Notes: generated by a model from the letters alone, not told the origin. Counted from the first letter of the stretch, positions 42,376 to 51,210 are shown. The stretch: DNA of 64,000 nt from Bradyrhizobium forestalis (GCF_002795245.1 NZ_PGVG01000012.1:120350-184349); one strand, 5' to 3'. Numbers and translations: made by a program.

Positions 42376-42672
42376 ATGATTGAACGCATTTTGATCGTCG
42401 ACGGGATGTTGTCTGGCACCGGAATCCGCGACGGCTCCGCTGGAGGTTATCTCGATCCCTCTAGAATTGGGATATCCAGGGATTTGGCAAAACGGATATC
42501 GAAGTGGGTGGCTGACTACGAGAATGCCCACTACTATCAGTTTAGCGACACGGCCAAGAACGAAGAATTGGACGAGGAGGGCATCGCGATCGCACAGCAA
42601 CTGCAACGTGAGAGTCCCGACACCCGCGTTGAGTATTTCTCAAATGCTAAAATGCTGAAAATAGCGATCTAG
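42376..42672 (+). CDS. Orphan hypothetical protein in a lower-GC patch (98 aa)
   Basis: A 98-residue acidic protein: MIERILIVDGMLSGTGIRDG, then LAKRISKWVADYENAHYYQF and GIAIAQQLQRESPDTRVEYFSNAKML. The W-xx-Y-x and LDEEGIAIAQQLQRE pattern suggests a small alpha/beta fold, not recognised. Base composition is visibly lower in GC than neighbours. ATG 42376 has no strong ribosome-binding site. Possible acquired gene or fragment of a longer one. Confidence 0.5.
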   Translation: MIERILIVDGMLSGTGIRDGSAGGYLDPSRIGISRDLAKRISKWVADYENAHYYQFSDTAKNEELDEEGIAIAQQLQRESPDTRVEYFSNAKMLKIAI

Positions 42673-42881
42673 GTCTTAGGATGGGTGGAGTCCGGGCGAA
42701 ACCCATTACCCTTTGTCGGCGGACAACGATCAAGTGATCCCGCGGCGACAGAGTTTTGGCAACATACCTTTGTATATCTCCTGTAATCCTTCTCATACGC
42801 TGAGCTTACGCTGGTACAATTGAGCGACGGCGGGAGATTCTTACAATTTGAGTCCACTCGGGTCACTGCGAGGAAGCTCAA

Positions 42882-43037
42882 ATGAACGTCGTCATTCGTA
42901 AGCTCAACGGCTTGTGGCACCTCATCGTCGGGTCTTGTCAGATCCGAACGCCGTTCCTGGAAACTCAGGATCGGCAACTGGTCGTTCAGTATGCCCGGCG
43001 CGCCTATCCGGGTGCACGGATCTTCGAACGCGACTGA
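42882..43037 (+). CDS. Very small hypothetical protein (51 aa)
   Basis: A 51-residue protein, MNVVIRKLNGLWHLIVGSC then VVQYARRAYPGARIFERD. A GAGGAAG site lies 6 nt before ATG 42882. The strand-like WHLIV followed by a helix with YARRAYPGA resembles small DUF2188-type beta-beta-alpha proteins, but that is only a guess. It lies in the same lower-GC patch and ends 12 nt from the convergent dinB stop. Confidence 0.45.
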   Translation: MNVVIRKLNGLWHLIVGSCQIRTPFLETQDRQLVVQYARRAYPGARIFERD

Positions 43038-43048
43038 GTTGAGCGGGA

Positions 43049-44338
43049 TCACCCCTGCGCCTTGTCCGGCCCATCATAGGCAATGCCGCGGATCACCGCG
43101 GCACTGCCGAACTTCTTGCGCAGGCTGTCCACCGCGCGTTCGGCGTGTGCGGCACGGCGGTCGAGCATGTCGGTGTCGTCGCTCGCCGATCCCTCGCGCA
43201 GCGCGCTGACGCCGGCGCCCATCAGGCGGAAGGCGGTGCCGTCGATCTCCCTGGCCAGCATCTCGCGGCAGATCGAGAAGATCTTCGCGGCGAGCTGCGT
43301 CGGGGCCGCAATCGACTGCGAGCGCGTGCGCTGGCGGAAATCGGCGGTCTTCAGCTTCAGCGTCACGGTCGAGCCGGCGAGCTCGCTGCTCTTCAGCCGC
43401 GACGAGGTCTTCTCGCACAGCCGCCACAGGATTTTTTCCAGCGTCGCGAAATCGCGGATGTCGGTCTCGAAGGTGGGCTCGCTGGAAATGGTCTTGGCGC
43501 CGCGATCCGGTTCGACGCGGCGGTCGTCGATGCCGCGGGCGAGCCGCCAGAGCCGGCGGCCGTCGCTCGGAAACTGCCGCATCATCTCGATCTCGTCGGC
43601 CTTTTGCAGATCGGCGATGATGCGGAAGCCGCGCTGAACGAGGCGCTCCTGGGTCGCTGGTCCCACGCCGAAGATGAAGCCGACCGGCTTGTCCGCCAGC
43701 ATCAAACGCGCTTGCTCCTGATCGAGCGTCGCAAAGCCGCGCGGCTTGTCGAGGTCGGAGGCGATCTTGGCCAGGAACTTGTTGCAGGACAGGCCGACCG
43801 AGACGGTGATCCCGATGTCGCGCTCGACCTCGCGGGCAAAGCGCGCCAGCACTTTTGCGGGGATCATGCCATGCACCCGTTCGGTGCCGGAGAGGTCGAG
43901 GAAGGCCTCGTCGATCGAGAGCGGCTCGACCAGCGGCGTCAGTGCCTGCATGGCCTGGCGCACCTCGCGGCCGACCCGGACATACTTCGCCATGTCCGGG
44001 CGGATCACGGTCGCATGCGGGCAGGCTTCCAGAGCCTTGAACATCGGCATCGCCGAGCGCACGCCATAGGTGCGCGCGATGTAGCAGGCGGCCGACACCA
44101 CGCCGCGTTTTCCGCCGCCGATGATGACGGGCTTGTCGGCGATGTCAGGATTGTCGCGCTTCTCGACCGTCGCATAGAAGGCGTCGCAGTCGATATGGGC
44201 GATGGTCAGGCCTGCCAGCGCGCGATGGCGGACGAGGCGAGGGGATCCGCAGGCGGAACAGCGCCGCACGCCCATATCCAGATCGGCCAGACAATCCCGG
44301 CAGAAGCAGCGGGGCCCGGCCGCCTCTAGGTCGCTCAC
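43049..44338 (-). CDS. dinB: DNA polymerase IV (DinB, Y-family) with N-terminal zinc-ribbon
   Basis: A 429-residue translesion polymerase. After an N-terminal Cys cluster (Cys11, 13, 16, 27, 30: a small zinc ribbon often found in alphaproteobacterial DinB) comes HIDCDAFYATVEK (catalytic Asp), YGVRSAMPMFKA, SIDEAFLDLSG (141-151, second acidic site), the SCNKFLAKIASDLDKP thumb and the little-finger domain. Cys16-like residues suggest Zn binding, not verified. The GTG start at 44338 overlaps the upstream DUF3572 stop as GTGA, implying coupled translation. No beta-clamp motif could be verified at the C-terminus. Confidence 0.93.
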   Translation of the reverse strand: MSDLEAAGPRCFCRDCLADLDMGVRRCSACGSPRLVRHRALAGLTIAHIDCDAFYATVEKRDNPDIADKPVIIGGGKRGVVSAACYIARTYGVRSAMPMFKALEACPHATVIRPDMAKYVRVGREVRQAMQALTPLVEPLSIDEAFLDLSGTERVHGMIPAKVLARFAREVERDIGITVSVGLSCNKFLAKIASDLDKPRGFATLDQEQARLMLADKPVGFIFGVGPATQERLVQRGFRIIADLQKADEIEMMRQFPSDGRRLWRLARGIDDRRVEPDRGAKTISSEPTFETDIRDFATLEKILWRLCEKTSSRLKSSELAGSTVTLKLKTADFRQRTRSQSIAAPTQLAAKIFSICREMLAREIDGTAFRLMGAGVSALREGSASDDTDMLDRRAAHAERAVDSLRKKFGSAAVIRGIAYDGPDKAQG

Positions 44339-44691
44339 GGCACGTCGCGCTCCCAGGAGGGGGCGCCGAGCGCATCGCCGAGGACCTGCCGCGCTGCGGC
44401 AACGTTGGTCGGATGCAGTTCCGCGGCCTGCGCAAAGGCCTTCACGGTGGCGTCATCGCGCAGCACGAAGTCGAGCACGCTGAGGAGGAAATTCGGGTCC
44501 GCGGCGGCATTGCGGAGGGTCTCCGGGCCGACCCCTGTCTCGGCCAGGAACAGGCCCAGCCGCTCGGGGTCGCCCGCGACAAAGGACAGGGCCTGAATCG
44601 CAACGATTTCAGCGACTTCGCGGGGGTTGTGAACAGGCTTTTTCACGGGCCCAGTTTGCCTTTCCGTTAACTTTCGGTGTCTACTTTGCAT
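44335..44691 (-). CDS. DUF3572 family protein
   Basis: A 118-residue protein. The core AEIVAIQALSFVAGDPERLGLFLAETG followed by DPNFLLSVLDFVLRDDATVKAFAQAA is DUF3572, a family of unknown function that often sits just before dinB. The start is uncertain: ATG 44691 or 44694, or GTG 44646 at the PVKKPVHNPRE segment. The stop overlaps the dinB start by 4 nt (GTGA). The two genes together suggest a role linked to translesion replication or to the nearby cell-cycle genes. Confidence 0.85.
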   Translation of the reverse strand: MQSRHRKLTERQTGPVKKPVHNPREVAEIVAIQALSFVAGDPERLGLFLAETGVGPETLRNAAADPNFLLSVLDFVLRDDATVKAFAQAAELHPTNVAAARQVLGDALGAPSWERDVP

Positions 44692-44885
44692 CATGCCCGA
44701 GTCTCCGCCTCGAGTCTTGCGATCCCGGGGCAAGCAACTGGAAACCACATCGCAGAAAGTCGACCCTCGGGTTTAACGAAACTCAAGCGAATCTGAGGCT
44801 AGTTTGAATCCAGTTTTCGAAGCGCCGGGGAGCGGCGTCTGAGGCGTCACATGTACCGGTCCTTCGGACCAATCAGGAGGGCGGG

Positions 44886-45251
44886 ATGGCTAAGACCGTC
44901 CTGATCGTGGAAGACAACGAGCTCAACATGAAGCTCTTCCGCGACCTGTTGGAGGCGCACGGCTACCAGACCACAGGCACCAGCAACGGCTACGAGGCGC
45001 TCGACCTCGTTCGCAAGATGCGGCCCGACCTCGTGCTGATGGATATCCAATTGCCGCAGGTCTCCGGGCTCGAGGTGACGCGCTGGATCAAGGATGATCC
45101 GGAGCTGCGCGCCATTCCCGTCGTCGCGGTCACGGCCTTCGCGATGAAGGGCGACGAAGAGCGCATCCGCGAGGGCGGCTGCGAAGCCTATTTGTCCAAA
45201 CCGATCTCGGTCGGCAAATTCATTGAGACGGTCCGGCGTTTCATCGGATAG
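44886..45251 (+). CDS. divK: Single-domain response regulator DivK
   Basis: A 121-residue receiver domain: acidic pocket residues in VLIVEDNELN, phosphoacceptor Asp53 in LMDIQLPQVSG, Thr/Ala switch in VVAVTAFAMKG and Lys in YLSKPISVG. It lacks an output domain. In Caulobacter and relatives DivK is phosphorylated by PleC/DivJ and sets cell polarity via DivL-CckA-CtrA. It lies 14 bp upstream of pleD on the same strand, the typical divK-pleD pair. A GGAGGGCGG region before ATG 44886 gives a good ribosome-binding site. Confidence 0.94.
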   Translation: MAKTVLIVEDNELNMKLFRDLLEAHGYQTTGTSNGYEALDLVRKMRPDLVLMDIQLPQVSGLEVTRWIKDDPELRAIPVVAVTAFAMKGDEERIREGGCEAYLSKPISVGKFIETVRRFIG

Positions 45252-45265
45252 GAAGTGAGTTCACA

Positions 45266-46639
45266 GTGTCCGCGCGTATCCTGGTCGTCGACGACGTCCC
45301 CGCCAACGTCAAGCTGCTCGAAGCCCGCCTCTCCGCCGAATATTTCGACGTGATGACCGCCTCGAACGGCACCGAGGCGCTGGCGATCTGCCACCGCGCC
45401 GAATGCGACATCATCCTGCTCGACGTGATGATGCCCGACATGGACGGTTTTGAAGTTTGCCGCCGCATCAAAACCGATCCGGCGACGCATCACATCCCGG
45501 TCGTGATGGTGACCGCGCTCGACAGCCCGTCCGACCGCAACCGCGGGCTCGAGGCCGGCGCCGACGATTTCCTGACAAAACCCGTCTCCGATGTCGTGCT
45601 GATCGCGCGGGTGCGTTCGCTGACGCGGCTGAAGATGATGACCGACGAATTGCGCATGCGCGCCATCACCTCGCTCGAGATCGGCATGCAGGCACCCGAG
45701 CGCAGCGCCGTCGCCGACACCGGCAAGGGCGGCCGCATCCTCCTGGTCGACGATCGCGAGTCCTCCTATGAGCGGCTGGCGACGATCCTCGCCGCCGAGC
45801 ACACCATCGACGTCGAGCCGAACCCGACGGAGGCGCTGTTCCACGCCGCCGAGGGCAATTACGACCTCCTGATCGTCTCGCTCGACCTCAACAATTTCGA
45901 TGGCCTCAGGCTCTGCAGCCAGGCGCGCTCGCTGGAGCGCACGCGCCACGTGCCGATCCTCGCGATCGCCGACCCCGAGAATTCGACGCGGCTGCTGCGC
46001 GGCCTCGAGATCGGCGTCAACGACTATCTGCTGCGGCCCATCGACAAGACCGAGCTCTTGGCGCGCGCCCGCACCCAGATCCGCCGCCGCCGCTACACCG
46101 ATCACCTGCGCGACAACGTGCAGAACTCGATCGAGATGGCGATCACCGATGCGCTCACCGGCCTGCACAATCGCCGCTACATGGAGAGCCATCTGGCAAC
46201 GCTCGCCGAGCAGGCCGCGACCCGCGGCAAGCCGCTGGCGCTAATGATCCTGGACATCGACTACTTCAAGTCGATCAACGACAATTACGGCCACGACGCC
46301 GGCGACGACGTCCTGCGCGAGTTTGCAGTGCGCGTGCGAAAATCGATCCGCGGCATTGACCTCGCCTGCCGCTACGGCGGCGAGGAGTTCGTCATCGTGA
46401 TGCCGGAGACCGATCTCCACGTCGCCGGCATGGTCGCCGAGCGCCTGCGCCGCTCGATCGCGGGCGAGCCGTTCGCGATCCACAAGGGGGCGAAGCGCAT
46501 CGAGGTCACGATCTCGATCGGGCTCACCACGCTGGAGCAGAAGGGCGAGGCGGTCGCCGACGTCCTCAAGCGCGCCGACACCGCGCTGTACCGGGCCAAG
46601 CACGACGGCCGCAATCGGGTGGTGTCGCAGGCGGCGTGA
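45266..46639 (+). CDS. pleD: Response regulator / diguanylate cyclase PleD
   Basis: A 457-residue protein with two receiver domains (Asp53 in LLDVMMPDMDG in the first, a second divergent receiver about 155-275) and a C-terminal GGDEF domain (about 290-450) with active-site GGEEF at 371-375. RGID at 362-365, five residues before it, is the RxxD inhibitory I-site for c-di-GMP. It makes c-di-GMP and controls polar development in relatives. GTG 45266 is 14 bp after the divK stop. Confidence 0.95.
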   Translation: MSARILVVDDVPANVKLLEARLSAEYFDVMTASNGTEALAICHRAECDIILLDVMMPDMDGFEVCRRIKTDPATHHIPVVMVTALDSPSDRNRGLEAGADDFLTKPVSDVVLIARVRSLTRLKMMTDELRMRAITSLEIGMQAPERSAVADTGKGGRILLVDDRESSYERLATILAAEHTIDVEPNPTEALFHAAEGNYDLLIVSLDLNNFDGLRLCSQARSLERTRHVPILAIADPENSTRLLRGLEIGVNDYLLRPIDKTELLARARTQIRRRRYTDHLRDNVQNSIEMAITDALTGLHNRRYMESHLATLAEQAATRGKPLALMILDIDYFKSINDNYGHDAGDDVLREFAVRVRKSIRGIDLACRYGGEEFVIVMPETDLHVAGMVAERLRRSIAGEPFAIHKGAKRIEVTISIGLTTLEQKGEAVADVLKRADTALYRAKHDGRNRVVSQAA

Positions 46640-46937
46640 AGCCGCTGCGAAACAAAAAGTTGCGAAAACAACCCCATGCACAGTAGCCGGCGTGAGCCGG
46701 ATCAATGGGTTACGCGGGTGGCAATCAGGCTTGTGCTGGCGATAGTGCCGTTTGACTTGTCGGGCAAAACAGGAGCATGTTGGTAGGATCACGATGGCCC
46801 TACAAACTCGGCTGTCATTCCCCGCGCAGGCGGGGAATCCAGTACGCCGCGGCCTCTCGGTTCAATCACAGCTGCCTCTGGAATACTGGATCACCCGCCT
46901 TCGCGGGTGATGACACCGAAAGAAACGGCGACAGTGA
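46640..46937. other. Gap between pleD and the convergent TetR gene
   Basis: No gene. The right half holds the family-B repeat at 46814-46914. The left part, 46650-46790, has AAACAAAAAGTTGCG and TTTGACTTGTCGGGCAAAACAG-type runs with composition unlike neighbouring genes; it may be another dispersed repeat, but I can name none from this window alone. Confidence 0.5.
46814..46914. repeat. Intergenic inverted repeat, family B, copy 2
   Basis: About 101 bp starting GTCATTCCCCGCGCAGGCGGGGAATCCAGTACGCCG (in short arms) and ending GGAATACTGGATCACCCGCCTTCGCGGGTGATGAC. The pair CGGAATCCAGTA/TACTGGATC is shared with 60698-60835. It lies 23 nt from the TetR stop. Confidence 0.9.
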
Positions 46938-47546
46938 TTATCGTGGCGCGAGCTTGCGCCGTTTGACCGGCTTCGGCGCATCATCCCCCACATCCACCCC
47001 CGCATTGCGCAACAACACCTTTGCCGCTTCCTTCGCGGCGCGGGCCATTGCGGGGTCGTCGCGGACGAGGTCCTGTGCGATGGAGCCGTCGACCAGCAGC
47101 ACGAGCTGCGTCGCCAGCGCATCGGCGTCGGCAACGCCGAGCTCGATCAGGCGGTCGCGAAACCAGAGGCGGCGGCTTTCCTTGAAGGCGATCGCGATCT
47201 TCTTCACGGCGCGGTCCGTAGGACCGAGCTCGGCGACCGCGTTCACGAACGGGCAGCCACGAAAATCCTTGGCCGCAAAGCGCCGCTCCAGCGAATCGAA
47301 GGTGGCGAGGATCTGCTCGGCCGGCGGCTTGTCGGAGGGGCGCTGAGTGACGAAGCGGCGCTCGAGATATGCCGCGATCAGCGCGTCCTTGGAGGGGAAG
47401 TGGTTGTAGAGCGTGCGCTTGGAGATGCCGATCTCGGCCGCGATGGTGTCGACGCCGATGGCGCGAATGCCTTGCAGATAGAACAGCTTGTCGGCGGTCT
47501 CGAGGATCCGCTCTTTCATCGTCTGTGGGGCGGGCAGGGGAGCCAT
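46938..47546 (-). CDS. TetR-family regulator
   Basis: A 202-residue regulator. The N-terminal helix-turn-helix spans about residues 10-56: ERILETADKLFYLQGIRAIGVDTIAAEIGISKRTLYNHFPSKDALI split by turns as usual. The all-helical C-terminal domain carries FRGCPFVNAVAE, with a Cys, as in a TetR subgroup linked to AcrR-like regulators. ATG 47546 is used. It is divergent from the MFS gene at 47676, and a perfect palindrome lies between them, so it probably represses both genes and is released by the transporter's substrate. Confidence 0.9.
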   Translation of the reverse strand: MAPLPAPQTMKERILETADKLFYLQGIRAIGVDTIAAEIGISKRTLYNHFPSKDALIAAYLERRFVTQRPSDKPPAEQILATFDSLERRFAAKDFRGCPFVNAVAELGPTDRAVKKIAIAFKESRRLWFRDRLIELGVADADALATQLVLLVDGSIAQDLVRDDPAMARAAKEAAKVLLRNAGVDVGDDAPKPVKRRKLAPR

Positions 47547-47598
47547 GCGGTAGCGCGCGTCCTCTTCGCTTGACAACACCGCCCAATCATAGCCTAAG

Positions 47599-47614
47599 TA
47601 CACAGGTCTGTGTA
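47599..47614. promoter_or_regulatory. Perfect 16-bp palindrome TACACAG-GT-CTGTGTA: candidate TetR operator
   Basis: Two 7-bp arms with a 2-bp centre, in the 129-bp region between the divergent TetR and MFS genes, 53 nt before the TetR start and 62 nt before the MFS start. Size, symmetry and place fit a TetR dimer site. Confidence 0.8.
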
Positions 47615-47675
47615 ACCAAAATTCAACGCATGAGCAGACGACGGCACGCGTGCCGCGCCGCCGAGGGAGAAGAAT

Positions 47676-48914
47676 ATGCCCCTGTTGCAGGTCCTGCGTC
47701 CGACATTGCCGATCCTGATCGGCGCCTCGATCATGCTGACGCTGAGCATGGGACTGCGGCAGTCGCTCGGCATCTTCATGCAGCCGCTGACGCATGACAT
47801 CCACATTTCGATCTCGGATTTCACGCTGGCGCTGGCCGTGCAGAACCTCGCCTGGGGCTTCCTCCAGCCGCCCGCCGGCGCGCTCACGGTGCGCTACGGC
47901 TTCCGTCCCATCATGATCGCGGGCGCGCTGATGTACATTGCAGGGCTCGCGCTGATGGCAATCGCGAACGGGCTTCTCAGCATCATGATCGGCGCCGGCG
48001 TGCTGATCGGGACGTCGCTGGCCTGCACCGCAGCCGCGATCGCAATGTCGGTGGCGGCACGTGCGGTGCCCGAAACGGTGCGCTCCACCGTGCTCGGCAT
48101 CGTCTCCGGTGCGGGCTCGCTCGGCGCGCTCTTGTCGGCGCCGATCGGGCAGATGCTCAACGAGGGCTTTGGCTGGCGCATTGGGCTCGCCGGCTTCGTC
48201 GTGATGTCGGTGCTGATGATCCCCGCCGCCTGGTATGCCGGGCGCGTTGACCGGATCCCGCTGCCGAAGCCGGCGGCCGACGAGATCGACGACGCCACGG
48301 CCGCGACCGCGGCGAGGACCGCGTTCGGCAATGCGTCCTTCGTGGTCATGACCTGTGCCTATCTCGTCTGCGGCATGCAGCTCGTGTTCCTCACCACGCA
48401 TCTGCCGTCGTACCTGGCGATCTGCGGCCTCGATCCGATGCTGAGCGCGCAGACGCTCGGCATGATCGGCGGCTTCAACGTGCTGGGCTCGCTGTTCTTC
48501 GGCTGGGCCGGCCAGCGCTGGAACAAGCTGGCGCTCTTGGGCGGCATCTACATCCTGCGCTCGCTCGCGCTCGCCTGGTACTTCATGTTGCCGGCGAGCC
48601 CGTTCTCGACGCTGCTGTTCGGCGCGATCATGGGCTTCCTCTGGATGGGCGTCGGCCCGCTGGTCGCGGGCGCCGTCGCCGAGATGTTCGGCCTGCGCTG
48701 GCAGGCGATGATCCAGGGCCTTGCCTTCATGAGCCACCAGATCGGCAGCTTTCTCGGCGCCTACGGAGGAGGGGTGCTCTACGACGCGCTCGGTTCCTAC
48801 ACCATGGCCTGGCGCATCGGCGTCGCGCTCGGCCTGGCCGGCGGCATCGTGCAGGTCGCGTTCGCGCTTGTCAGGCCGTCGCAGCCGCCGGCGCCGGTGC
48901 TGAAGGCGGCATAG
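47676..48914 (+). CDS. MFS transporter, YbfB/OFA-like
   Basis: A 412-residue 12-helix major facilitator. It starts LPILIGASIMLTLSMGLRQSLGIFMQPL, the pattern of OFA/monocarboxylate-like permeases, with loop 2-3 motif GALTVRYGFRPIMIAG and the symmetric GWAGQRWNKLALLGG in the second half. Helices look complete. It is regulated, by context, by the divergent TetR gene through the palindrome at 47599. The substrate could be an organic acid or toxic compound. A family-D repeat starts 26 nt after the stop. Confidence 0.87.
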   Translation: MPLLQVLRPTLPILIGASIMLTLSMGLRQSLGIFMQPLTHDIHISISDFTLALAVQNLAWGFLQPPAGALTVRYGFRPIMIAGALMYIAGLALMAIANGLLSIMIGAGVLIGTSLACTAAAIAMSVAARAVPETVRSTVLGIVSGAGSLGALLSAPIGQMLNEGFGWRIGLAGFVVMSVLMIPAAWYAGRVDRIPLPKPAADEIDDATAATAARTAFGNASFVVMTCAYLVCGMQLVFLTTHLPSYLAICGLDPMLSAQTLGMIGGFNVLGSLFFGWAGQRWNKLALLGGIYILRSLALAWYFMLPASPFSTLLFGAIMGFLWMGVGPLVAGAVAEMFGLRWQAMIQGLAFMSHQIGSFLGAYGGGVLYDALGSYTMAWRIGVALGLAGGIVQVAFALVRPSQPPAPVLKAA

Positions 48915-48939
48915 AGCGTCTGGGCTTGTTTGTATCTCT

Positions 48940-49069
48940 CCGTCACCCTGAGGTGCTCGCCTCTTCGGCGAGCCTCGAAGGGCGACGGCCCGGCTGCATC
49001 TCGGCCGTTCATCCTTCGAGGCTCTCCGCGCGATGCTCTGCATCGCACGGCTCGCACCTCGGATGACGG
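48940..49069. repeat. Intergenic inverted repeat, family D, copy 2
   Basis: About 130 bp from CCGTCACCCTGAGGTGC to CACCTCGGATGACGG with inner CGAGCCTCGAAGGGCGACGGCCC and GGCCGTTCATCCTTCGAGGCTC. It matches 41607-41751, and lies between the convergent MFS and acyltransferase genes, 2 nt from the latter's stop. Confidence 0.92.
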
Positions 49070-49071
49070 AG

Positions 49072-50337
49072 TTAGGTCTTGCGGGCGGCGCAAACGGACA
49101 GAGCTACCGCGACCTTCGCCTTCACCGGGATGGGCAGGGGAAGACGTAGCCCGCGTGCGAGCGCCGAGCGCCTGGATGCGGGCTGCCGTTTCGGCAGCTG
49201 TCCGAAATGGGCGAGGGTGTGAATCAGCACGGACCTGACGGCTGGCTCGATCTTCGCGCAGATGAGCCAGCAGATCAGGACAAGGCAGCCCAGCGCGACC
49301 CACACGGCCGAGGTTGCATCGAGGCCTGAAACGACCAGGGCACGGATGATCGCAGCGCCAATGACGTTGTGGGTGAGATAGAGCGGGTAGGTGATCAATC
49401 CCAGCGTTCTCAAATAGGTCGGTGCTTCAGGGGAGGCGGCGCCCGCAGAGTGCCTGTTTCTCTTCGCGGCAAGGGCAATGAGGAGCACCGCGGCCGCCCA
49501 GACCATGATCGGCACGAGGGCTGATTGATCCGCGATAGAGGGTATCGACGTCAGGAAGAAGGAAGCGAAGAAATAGATTTCCGCGGAGCCCGAAAGACAG
49601 GTGACGGCAACGGCGACCTGTTCCAGCGCCGTCAATTGCCTGTTCGCGGAAATGAACAGCCAGATCCCCAGCGCAAAGAAGCAGCCATGGCTCAACAGGA
49701 ATGCCGCGCAGGGGACCCGAAACATCAGGATGACGAGATAGGGCAAGTCAGATGGCGTCGTGCATGACGCGACCAGCAGCGCGACGACGTTGAAGATTGC
49801 GCTGTAGATGGTGAGGCCAAAGGCCAGGTGCCGCAAGGTGATCTTCCTCGTGAGCATCGCGCAGAACACGAGGCCGTAAAACGCGGTCTCGGCCGCCAGC
49901 GTCCAGTAGACCTCGTCAAGCCATTGACCCGTGACGCCTTTGGGCACCATCAGCATGGCGTGGATGTAGGGCAGAATGATTTCGGACGCTGGCCCACTCC
50001 CGAAGAGAAGCAGGACGAGCAAGGTCGCGGTGGCGCACACCCAGACCGCCGGATAAAGCCGGAGTGCGCGACCGAGCAGAAACGCGCCCGGCGAGGATTG
50101 GCTCGCGGAATTCGCGATGACGAAACCGGAGATGACGAAGAAGATCTCGACGCCGACCCAGCCGAACCACGTGAAGGGCGCCGCGGACGGGTACAGAACA
50201 TCGGCGGCGACGTAGCGCTCGAAGCCCGGGACGCCGATCGACACCCAGGCCCAGGACCAGAACATCTGGTGGAAAATGGCGACTCCGAGCGCGGCAGCGA
50301 AGCGCAGCGGATCCAGCAGGGACAAATGGCTTTTCAC
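49072..50337 (-). CDS. Acyltransferase 3 family membrane protein
   Basis: A 421-residue protein with about ten membrane segments. It begins LDPLRFAAALGVAIFHQMFW (the conserved RFxAAxxVxxxH region), has WVGVEIFFVISGFVIANSA and TYPLYLTHN, all acyltransferase-3 hallmarks. Such enzymes O-acylate surface sugars such as lipopolysaccharide or exopolysaccharide. The C-terminus ends in a Pro/Lys/Arg-rich tail. GC content is lower than the core genes, suggesting an acquired gene. The substrate is unknown. Confidence 0.9.
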   Translation of the reverse strand: MKSHLSLLDPLRFAAALGVAIFHQMFWSWAWVSIGVPGFERYVAADVLYPSAAPFTWFGWVGVEIFFVISGFVIANSASQSSPGAFLLGRALRLYPAVWVCATATLLVLLLFGSGPASEIILPYIHAMLMVPKGVTGQWLDEVYWTLAAETAFYGLVFCAMLTRKITLRHLAFGLTIYSAIFNVVALLVASCTTPSDLPYLVILMFRVPCAAFLLSHGCFFALGIWLFISANRQLTALEQVAVAVTCLSGSAEIYFFASFFLTSIPSIADQSALVPIMVWAAAVLLIALAAKRNRHSAGAASPEAPTYLRTLGLITYPLYLTHNVIGAAIIRALVVSGLDATSAVWVALGCLVLICWLICAKIEPAVRSVLIHTLAHFGQLPKRQPASRRSALARGLRLPLPIPVKAKVAVALSVCAARKT

Positions 50338-50546
50338 GGCAATGGACCAGATTCATGCAGCGATCCCGCTGGAGATATTGAATCCGGTCATGGCGCTCTG
50401 CGAGGTGAGTCACACTTGCTCTGCCGCTGTCGCATTCGAGAGGGGGCACCTGCTTCTGATCTTTTGCGGGCTGTCGTAGTGCGTTTAGCCGACAATCGCT
50501 TGCGTCTCGGGGCGGCAACGCCACTCGCGCTCACAAGCAGGAGTTA

Positions 50547-51065
50547 TCACCGTTGCGGCGCCGAGAGCTCGTAATTGATGCAGTCCATCTTGATGTCGTA
50601 TGGACCCTCATGGATGCCGTTGCTGACCCAGCGAAACACCTTGCGGTACTTGGTTGTTTGCTGAGAGCGCGGCAGGCTGCCGGGTGGACGGTAAACATCC
50701 GCGATCGTTTTGGACGATATCTCGGTCAATGTCAGCTTCTCGTCGGGATTCCCTTCGCGCTTGAACACCATCTCTTTGTCGAGACCCGAATTGATGTCGA
50801 TCGCCTCGAATTTCGAGATCAGGAGGTCATCGTTGACAGCCTCGAGCAACGGCCCGTTCACCCACGCCTTCGGCAATATCACAAGCGACGACCGGCTGAA
50901 GACGACGACCGGTGCATCGCCACTCGGTAGCACGCCTCGGCAACCATAGCGCCATTCGCCGGCAGTGCTCGGCGAGGTCATGGCAATGAAGGTGATTGCA
51001 ATCACGCCCCGCAGGATGCGGCAGGCAGGACAAGCTCTCGCGACGGCAGACATCGGGCTCGGCAT
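50547..51065 (-). CDS. Secreted hypothetical protein (172 aa)
   Basis: A 172-residue protein with a signal-like N-terminus (about 1-35, ending SPSTAG-E) and a polar C-terminal domain with two Cys (CRG, MDCIN). The central region VVFSRSSLVILPKAWVNGP and EDKLTLTEIS-like strands look like a beta-rich periplasmic domain. ATG 51065 is used; ATG 51053 is possible. No family recognised. It lies next to the acyltransferase gene in a lower-GC patch. Confidence 0.62.
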   Translation of the reverse strand: MPSPMSAVARACPACRILRGVIAITFIAMTSPSTAGEWRYGCRGVLPSGDAPVVVFSRSSLVILPKAWVNGPLLEAVNDDLLISKFEAIDINSGLDKEMVFKREGNPDEKLTLTEISSKTIADVYRPPGSLPRSQQTTKYRKVFRWVSNGIHEGPYDIKMDCINYELSAPQR

Positions 51066-51210
51066 GGGGTGGTTTCCAAGGGATCAGCCCTTGGTCGCGC
51101 CGCAGCGGCCGAATGTTCATTCTCCGTGGCCGGAGGGCGAATTTCCGTGCTGCTGGTTCGTCCGACCGGCTGTCATGCCCGATGAGGCACTGCCCCTCAG
51201 ACCTCCGCAC

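Noticed and set aside
43145..44329. 394-codon plus-strand frame over dinB
   Set aside because: Antisense to a polymerase with intact active-site motifs.
46938..49043. 701-codon frame joining TetR to the antisense of the MFS gene
   Set aside because: The TetR domain starts at 47546; the rest is Arg/Glu/His-rich antisense.
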